A DNA stretch of 64,000 nucleotides. It comes from HGM12587 sp964602445 (GTDB lineage: Bacteria; Bacillota; Clostridia; Lachnospirales; Lachnospiraceae). Shown in pieces: positions 58,896 through 64,000 of this stretch. A program made the position numbers and the translations under genes. The notes under the pieces were generated by a model. The model made no database searches. It was not told the DNA's origin and saw only the letters and a program-made list of their open reading frames with translations. Each line of letters opens with the position of its first letter. Positions within the stretch are counted from its first letter, which is position 1. The DNA lies in the NCBI GenBank assembly GCA_964602445.1, contig CAZRQV010000001.1, forward strand, positions 174,470 to 238,469, written 5' to 3'.

Positions 58896-58931
58896 TGACC
58901 GCCTCACTCCTTTTAAGATATGAGACGGTCA
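58896..58931 (-). other. Hairpin presenting the yqfC ribosome-binding site
   Basis: TGACCGCCTCA (58896-58906) pairs with TGAGACGGTCA (58921-58931), with one G-U on the minus strand. The loop holds AAAAGGAG, the presumed yqfC ribosome-binding site. Confidence 0.5.
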
Positions 58932-59060
58932 GTTTGTACTATTCGATTTTCTATTCGATTTTTCTATGCAATCACAATTTTTTTAGATAAAATCGTCTGT
59001 TCGTGTTCCCTTTTTAAGAGCATCGCTTTCTTAGTCATTGCTCTTTTGGCATTGAAGTTT

Positions 59061-59609
59061 TTAACGATAGAGAATCAAGCCAAACCACTGTACGGTGGTC
59101 AGACTGTCTAAAAATGGAATTTCATATTTTTCTGCCAGCTCTGTTACCAGAATTCCCTGACTTTCAATACATGGAATCATATATTCAGGATGTCTGCAGC
59201 TTTCTCCGTTACAATAAGCACACGTTTCACACAACGCACAGCTTTCTGAAGAAAGCATTTTTACTTTTTTTCCGGTTTCCCGAAAAATTTTGCCGATCGC
59301 TCGGGTATATTTTTCATGTTCAAACCGTGTCTGCAAGGTTTCTTCTAAATTGGAAATATCAGACACTTCTGCAATGGAAGTAAACAGAAATCCACCCTGA
59401 TAGTTCAGACATTCTTCCCTGCATTCTTCTACAGTTCCTACCGCCGGCGGACAGGACCATGATTTTCCATACATCGGACATTCCTGTCGACAGATCTGCC
59501 GGACTTCCTCTTTAAAGACCAATTCTGATGGTGCGAACCATTCATACTGCATCAGCGGAAACTCTAAGATTTTTTCTTCGATTTCTTTACGAAAAATTTC
59601 TTCTAACAT
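59061..59609 (-). CDS. DUF2284 cysteine-rich metal-binding protein
   Basis: The 182-aa product has many cysteines: CRQECPMYGKSWSCPPA (about residue 37) and CALCETCAYCNGESCRHPEY (about residue 120). This matches DUF2284, which probably binds an iron-sulfur cluster or another metal. Function unknown. ATG 59609 follows AAGGTAGAAG. The gene starts 5 bases after a small Nif11-like gene, so the two are likely one unit. Confidence 0.85.
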   Translation of the reverse strand: MLEEIFRKEIEEKILEFPLMQYEWFAPSELVFKEEVRQICRQECPMYGKSWSCPPAVGTVEECREECLNYQGGFLFTSIAEVSDISNLEETLQTRFEHEKYTRAIGKIFRETGKKVKMLSSESCALCETCAYCNGESCRHPEYMIPCIESQGILVTELAEKYEIPFLDSLTTVQWFGLILYR

Positions 59610-59614
59610 CACTT

Positions 59615-59899
59615 CTACCTTAACACTGCAAGAAACAGTTCATAAAAATCATCTTCTCCATCCAAAAGAGGGGCGTTTTCGCCACCGCCATTGGTACTTC
59701 TGCGCATAGCAGCATAGGATTCTTCTCCAACGATGATAATATCCATTGGATAAATCTCATACCCCATTTCAATACAGATCTTACTGAACGCATCTAATGG
59801 ATCTTTTTCCTGCTCTGTTGATAAAATTCTGTTTCGAAGTTCTTCTTCATGCAGTGCTTTATTCTGCAGTTCCTGCAGCATTTCAAAAATATTCATCAT
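59615..59899 (-). CDS. Small Nif11-like protein of unknown function
   Basis: The 94-aa product has an N-terminal helical region LQNKALHEEELRNRIL and DPLDAFSKICIEMGYEIYPMD, which resembles the Nif11 leader-peptide fold (a helical stretch, then a GYE/D region). A C-terminal part RSTNGGGENAPLLDGEDD lacks the cysteines expected of a thiopeptide-like core. It is just upstream of a DUF2284 gene. A role as a RiPP precursor is possible but not supported by a modifying enzyme here. Confidence 0.6.
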   Translation of the reverse strand: MMNIFEMLQELQNKALHEEELRNRILSTEQEKDPLDAFSKICIEMGYEIYPMDIIIVGEESYAAMRRSTNGGGENAPLLDGEDDFYELFLAVLR

Positions 59900-60016
59900 A
59901 AATCTTCCATTCTTTTCTCTCGTTTTCCAACTCATTATAGCACTTTCACCAATGTTTGTAAAACTGCTTTCCTCCCTTTGGCAGCATCACATTCTCTCTG
60001 ATTTCCGCATTTATTC

Positions 60017-63000
60017 TTAAAATTCTGCAGTCGGGAAAATAGTTCCTACGGTTTCATTTGCAAGAACCCCTTCACCACCAAGTATATATCCGGATTTTAT
60101 TTCATTTGATGACACATAATCTGCTGCTGCCGCTTCACCGCCGTCTTTGGTCAATATCAATGGCGCATTTAACGCTGCTGCCAATGCACCGCCGCATAAG
60201 CCATCCGGGAATTTCTTGCCATAGGCAAGTACCACTTTTTCAGGATTTTCAAAGAAAGTTTCTGCCACCGCCACGGAAGTTTCATAGCGACTAGCACCGG
60301 AAATTCGAATTACAGTACCGAACTCTGTCAATTCTTTTTCTACAGATTCTGCCACTGCTCCCGCTCCGCCAACAATGTAAATGTTTTTAAAGCTTGCTGC
60401 TACTGCTTTCTGAGCATCACTCAGAGCTGCATCTTTTTTTACCAAAAGGATTGGTTTTGCTGCTGCGGATGCAGATAAGCTGTCTGCAAAGTCTTTTCCT
60501 GTTGCTACGATCAGATCTTCTCCTTCAACTCCTGCTTCTGCAAGGATTGCAAGGTTGGTTTCGTATCTGTCTGCACCGGACAATCTTTCTACCTGATATC
60601 CGTCGATGTCGGCTGCTGCTTTCGATACAGCCCTTTCTCCGCCTAATATATAGATAATTCCGTCGGCTGCCACATTTTCTTTGATATATGTGTGTAATGC
60701 TGCCACATTTTCTTCTTTTCCATTGGTCAGAAGGATTGGTGCACGTTTCACTGCTGCAAGATAACTTCCGGAAAGGGCATCTGCAAAGTTGGTTCCTGTT
60801 GCAATGATGGCTGTTTCGAATTTTTCCACTCCGAGAACTGCTTTTAATTCATTTGCCGCTGCGATTCCTGTCTGATATCTGTCCGTGCCGGAAAGCCGAA
60901 TCACTTCTTCTTTTTCCGGTACTTCCGGAACTTCTTCTGCACCGATCAGACGGAATTCTGACATACTCATATGTTTATCCTGTGTATCGCCATGATAAAC
61001 AGTATGTACACCCACAATTCTTACTTGCTTTGCCATTACAGGAGCAAACGTAACTGCTTTCCACGAAAAATCTGACGGATCCCAGGTACCTGATGCAACC
61101 TCAATCCATTCTCCGTCTTCTGAAGCACGATACTGTACACTATACTCTGTCACTGTTCCGTTGCCACCGTCTGTTCTCGGCAGACAGCGAATTCCGCCAA
61201 CTAATGCAGCTTCTTTCAGCGTAACACCGCACCAGCGTTCTTCCAGCGGATGTACGACACCATGCTGTGTGTGCCAAATAGAAGACGGCTGAGAATCCAG
61301 AATATGATCATCTTCATTTCCGGATTGTTCACTACCGGAAATTGCTGTCATATCGCTGACCGGAAGATCTTTACTGTCATCTGACGGATCTGCCGGAATT
61401 TCTACGTACTCATATTTTTCAGCTTTTTTTGCATATCCGCAAACGGTACATTCTTCGTGTCTGATTCCATGATTCTGTTTTGTTGCTTCTCTATCAATGA
61501 TCCATTCAAAACTGTGATCTGCCAAACCAAGCTGAAGTTCACAATTCGCACATGTTTTCCAGTGCTGTGTATCGTTTTTGGTCCATTCTTTTTCAAAAGA
61601 ATGATTGCAGTCACTCTGTCTTACCGTAATGTAATCTGATGCAATTACAGTTCCGATATTGTTTTTTACTTTTACTTCGATCACATTTTTTGTTTCCAAG
61701 GCTTCTGTCAGTTCAGAAGCAGAAATGGCATATTCTGCACCTTGTCCGTTGAGAGAAATTTTCTCTGCACATTTACTGTTAATATAAATTTCTGCTGTAC
61801 CGAATGAATTTCCGTCTATATGCAGAATCAGATTCTTGGATTTCCCTGTAAATGCATCGGCTGGCGCATTTTCTGCATAATCTTCATTCAATGCATTTCC
61901 GTCTTGATCAGTCACAGAAAGCTGTAACGTACCTTTTTTACTGAGAAATGCTGCAGTAAAAGAATCTTCGGTATCCATCTGCTGATCCATCCATAAAATA
62001 TGCGTATTCAACCATGTTTTTAATCCGCTGAAATCACTGTCAAACATTCCGCTGTTATGCCACATTGCACTATCTGCTTTTCCGGATTCTTTGATCAGTT
62101 CATAGCTTTCATCGATGGAATCCAGCATTTGCTGTACTTGAACATTTCTGATTTCCCAGTATCGTTCCTGCAGTTTCACAAGGAAATAAGGATCTTTTAC
62201 TAAAAATTTATACCACTGGGAAGCCTGTGCATCCTGATTAAAATAATTGGTTGCCCACTGATTGGTTGCCCAGGCAGAAGTCCCGCCAGCTCCGGAAGTC
62301 CAGTCCATATCCCAGATTGGACCCATGATCATCTTTCCGTCCAAATCCTTGTACATATAAGTGCTTTTCTTATTCATTTCTTCATTAAAGAAAATTTCTG
62401 TTACCAGCCAGTAATCTACCAGTTCTTCAAAATCAAACAAATCACTGTAATGGGTCTGTTTTCCATTATAATCTGTCGTATAATCTGATGATTTTACTGC
62501 ATTTTCAAATGCCTGCACATATCCCTGCACATAGCTCATCATCTCCGGGTTTGTAGCAACAAATTCCGGATTTTTAAACTGGATCGGCTGATCACTGTTG
62601 GTTTTGAATTTAGATATTTCATCCCAATAAGCATCCAGTTCCAGTAAGTAACCGCCATTGTAATAATTTCCGTCTTTCGTTTTCGGAAATTTAATGTCTG
62701 CATAATCTTCAATCTGATACGTTACTCCGTTGTAAGTCACTGTTTTGCTGGTAATCCATTCCATATGTTCCAACATCTGTTTTTCCAGTGCTTTTTTGTC
62801 TGCTTTTTCAAATCCTTCTGCTTCCGCGATCACATCGGCAGAATCTTCCGAAAAACTTTCCCAATCAAAAATATCAACACGGGTTCCATCAATACGAACA
62901 TTTTCACAAAGCTGATAATTTCCGACATATTTTCCGTTCATCACCAGATCTACCCAGACGGTAGAGATTGCTTCCATACCCATTGCGGCTGACAGATTGT

Positions 63001-63640
63001 AGGAAAGTGTATTTCTCATCAAACTTTCATCCAGATAATTTGCCAGCAATACCCAATGCTTATTTTTTCCCATTCCTAATACATTGGTCTTAGAACCAAG
63101 TTTTAATTTATATGGTTTTTTCGGCTGTCCCCAGGTAGAGTTTCCACGCCCGCGGATCTCCGTTTCAGCCTCTTGATCGATTCCGGTACTTTCGTATTCT
63201 TTATTTCCCTGAATTCGGATCGTTGCATCAATATAATTTTCTTTACTGGTAATTTCCTGACCGTTTTCAGTATTGATATATACTACAGGAAGTTTACTGC
63301 AGTACATCTTTGCAGTAAGCGTTTCTGAACCGTCTGTTACCCAGACTTCAATCCATTTTTCCAGATCATTTTCTGTCGGAATATAGAAATTTTCTGAATT
63401 TTCCGACACCTGACGGCCTCCTACATACCATTGGTAAGAAGCATTTTCTGCCCCAGTCACTGCTGCTGTCAACGGCACTCCCACTTCTGCATAAGTGTTC
63501 TCAAAACTTACTGTAAATTCTGTTGTTTCTTCTGCTGATACCGTGATATTGCTTTCTGCTGCAGATACCTGCATATTTCCGCAAAGCATTGCACCTGTAA
63601 GAACCAATGCAAGAAACTTTTTCATTTTTGTTTTTAACAT
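60017..63640 (-). CDS. Secreted CotH-kinase-family protein with F5/8-like and three CWB2 repeats
   Basis: The 1207-aa product has a signal peptide (FLALVLTGAMLCGNMQVSAA, residues 9-28). An Ig-like segment is near residues 40-110. A CotH-type kinase domain follows at about 125-480 (EIRGRGNSTWGQPKKPYKLK, then MNGKYVGNYQLCENVRID and MGPIWDMDWTSGAGG). A Cys/His segment with CANCELQ and CTVCGYAKK lies near residues 678-745, and an F5/8-type carbohydrate-binding region near 780-905. Three CWB2 repeats (about residues 910-1205) anchor it to the cell wall. CotH kinases can phosphorylate serine in secreted proteins in Bacillus; the substrate here is unknown. The right-edge gene is another CWB2 protein. 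Confidence 0.9.
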   Translation of the reverse strand: MLKTKMKKFLALVLTGAMLCGNMQVSAAESNITVSAEETTEFTVSFENTYAEVGVPLTAAVTGAENASYQWYVGGRQVSENSENFYIPTENDLEKWIEVWVTDGSETLTAKMYCSKLPVVYINTENGQEITSKENYIDATIRIQGNKEYESTGIDQEAETEIRGRGNSTWGQPKKPYKLKLGSKTNVLGMGKNKHWVLLANYLDESLMRNTLSYNLSAAMGMEAISTVWVDLVMNGKYVGNYQLCENVRIDGTRVDIFDWESFSEDSADVIAEAEGFEKADKKALEKQMLEHMEWITSKTVTYNGVTYQIEDYADIKFPKTKDGNYYNGGYLLELDAYWDEISKFKTNSDQPIQFKNPEFVATNPEMMSYVQGYVQAFENAVKSSDYTTDYNGKQTHYSDLFDFEELVDYWLVTEIFFNEEMNKKSTYMYKDLDGKMIMGPIWDMDWTSGAGGTSAWATNQWATNYFNQDAQASQWYKFLVKDPYFLVKLQERYWEIRNVQVQQMLDSIDESYELIKESGKADSAMWHNSGMFDSDFSGLKTWLNTHILWMDQQMDTEDSFTAAFLSKKGTLQLSVTDQDGNALNEDYAENAPADAFTGKSKNLILHIDGNSFGTAEIYINSKCAEKISLNGQGAEYAISASELTEALETKNVIEVKVKNNIGTVIASDYITVRQSDCNHSFEKEWTKNDTQHWKTCANCELQLGLADHSFEWIIDREATKQNHGIRHEECTVCGYAKKAEKYEYVEIPADPSDDSKDLPVSDMTAISGSEQSGNEDDHILDSQPSSIWHTQHGVVHPLEERWCGVTLKEAALVGGIRCLPRTDGGNGTVTEYSVQYRASEDGEWIEVASGTWDPSDFSWKAVTFAPVMAKQVRIVGVHTVYHGDTQDKHMSMSEFRLIGAEEVPEVPEKEEVIRLSGTDRYQTGIAAANELKAVLGVEKFETAIIATGTNFADALSGSYLAAVKRAPILLTNGKEENVAALHTYIKENVAADGIIYILGGERAVSKAAADIDGYQVERLSGADRYETNLAILAEAGVEGEDLIVATGKDFADSLSASAAAKPILLVKKDAALSDAQKAVAASFKNIYIVGGAGAVAESVEKELTEFGTVIRISGASRYETSVAVAETFFENPEKVVLAYGKKFPDGLCGGALAAALNAPLILTKDGGEAAAADYVSSNEIKSGYILGGEGVLANETVGTIFPTAEF

Positions 63641-63696
63641 CTTGTTCCCCCTTTTTTATTGCAGGAAATGAATAGAAGGTTTCATCCCTACTTTTA

Positions 63697-63744
63697 AAAA
63701 ATCCCGCGGAATCATAGATTCGCTTATGATCTCCACGGGATTTT
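63697..63744 (-). terminator. Terminator of the right-edge CWB2 gene
   Basis: AAAATCCCGCGGAATCAT pairs with ATGATCTCCACGGGATTTT, with two imperfect positions, around a short loop. On the minus strand T residues follow. It separates the right-edge gene from the CotH gene. Confidence 0.75.
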
Positions 63745-63764
63745 AGCTGCTTTTTAGTACTTGA

Positions 63765-64000
63765 TTATTTTACATCTTCTGTTTTGACAATCTCGTCTGC
63801 ACTTTCCATTCCGAATACAGTAACTACTGTTTCGTTAGAAAGAGCTCCTTCACCGCCAAGGACATAACCAGATGCGATTTCATTTGCTGCTACATATTCT
63901 GCTGCAGCTGCTTCGCTGCCTTCTCTTGTTAATACCAGTGGCGCATTTAACGCTGCTGCCAATGCGCCGCCGCATAATCCGTCCGGGAAGTTCTTGCCGC
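63765..64000 (-). CDS. CWB2 surface protein, 5' part cut by window edge
   Basis: The last 78 codons of a gene entering from the right edge encode most of one CWB2 repeat (GKNFPDGLCGGALAAALNAP, SGYVLGGEGALSNETV), ending in ADEIVKTEDVK. It is closely similar to the last repeat of the CotH protein (60017-63640) and to the fragment at 10936. The domain carried by this protein lies outside the window. Confidence 0.85.
   Translation of the reverse strand, partial: GKNFPDGLCGGALAAALNAPLVLTREGSEAAAAEYVAANEIASGYVLGGEGALSNETVVTVFGMESADEIVKTEDVK

Noticed and set aside
1..64000. CRISPR arrays, tRNA and rRNA genes, insertion sequences
   Set aside because: No spaced repeat array, cloverleaf or transposase was seen. 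This was by eye only and short tRNA genes could be missed.

Overview
The window reads as a chromosomal segment of a low-GC, Gram-positive, spore-forming anaerobe, most likely a Lachnospiraceae (Clostridia) member. Supporting signs are YqfC/YqfD, YlbJ-like, BofC-like and SpoVB-like sporulation-type proteins, LPXTG pili, CWB2 cell-wall-binding proteins, a PurO-type IMP cyclohydrolase behind a ZTP riboswitch, and strong GGAGG ribosome-binding sites. Nearly all genes are on the minus strand. No tRNA, rRNA, CRISPR array or intact insertion sequence was seen. All names are from reading translations and motifs; no database search was run.

Layout. 1-3.7 kb: an edge-truncated gene, a secreted metallo-beta-lactamase-fold lipoprotein, a GNAT acetyltransferase, and a XerS-like tyrosine recombinase whose 3' end abuts a perfect 20-bp inverted repeat containing Xer-type half-sites. 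3.8-8.4 kb: rsmH with a small partner, the purine pair purO-purH behind a ZTP riboswitch, and lexA. 8.6-17.2 kb: an aminotransferase, then a cobamide region with a truncated CWB2 gene between two divergent cobalamin riboswitches that lead to no gene, a divergent nucleotide-loop-assembly cluster (cobS, a TIM-barrel gene and cobC leftward; cobT-cobU rightward), and a third cobalamin riboswitch controlling a DUF4430 lipoprotein and an ECF S component. The set suggests salvage and remodelling of corrinoids rather than de novo synthesis, though only this window is visible.

17.2-27.6 kb: housekeeping genes. These are a small alarmone synthetase, dtd, a Nudix hydrolase, and a long block rsfS-yqeK-nadD-yhbY-obg-rpmA-rplU-prp-rng preceded by two radical-SAM-type genes. 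27.8-40.6 kb: an Rpn-like nuclease, a DUF1189 protein, and a sortase-assembled pilus locus of seven genes. Transcribed leftward, it holds the major pilin, a Cna-B pilin, a sortase, a cytosolic coiled-coil protein, a signal peptidase I, a 1662-aa adhesin with a Cys/His-rich N terminus, and a class C sortase. It is bracketed by near-identical 20-bp terminator sequences.

40.7-60 kb: RecU, pseudouridine synthases, a YgiQ radical SAM protein, an RsmF-type methyltransferase, a second RelA/SpoT-domain synthetase, an M23 peptidase, coaD-rsmD, a flippase, ybeY-phoH-yqfD-yqfC, and a DUF2284 protein with a small Nif11-like neighbour. 60-64 kb: a 1207-aa secreted CotH-kinase protein with three CWB2 repeats, and the 3' end of another CWB2 gene running off the right edge.

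The points most worth following up are the two orphan cobalamin riboswitches, the dif-like palindrome beside the recombinase, the TIM-barrel gene inside the cob cluster, and the coiled-coil gene and Cys/His-rich adhesin of the pilus locus.
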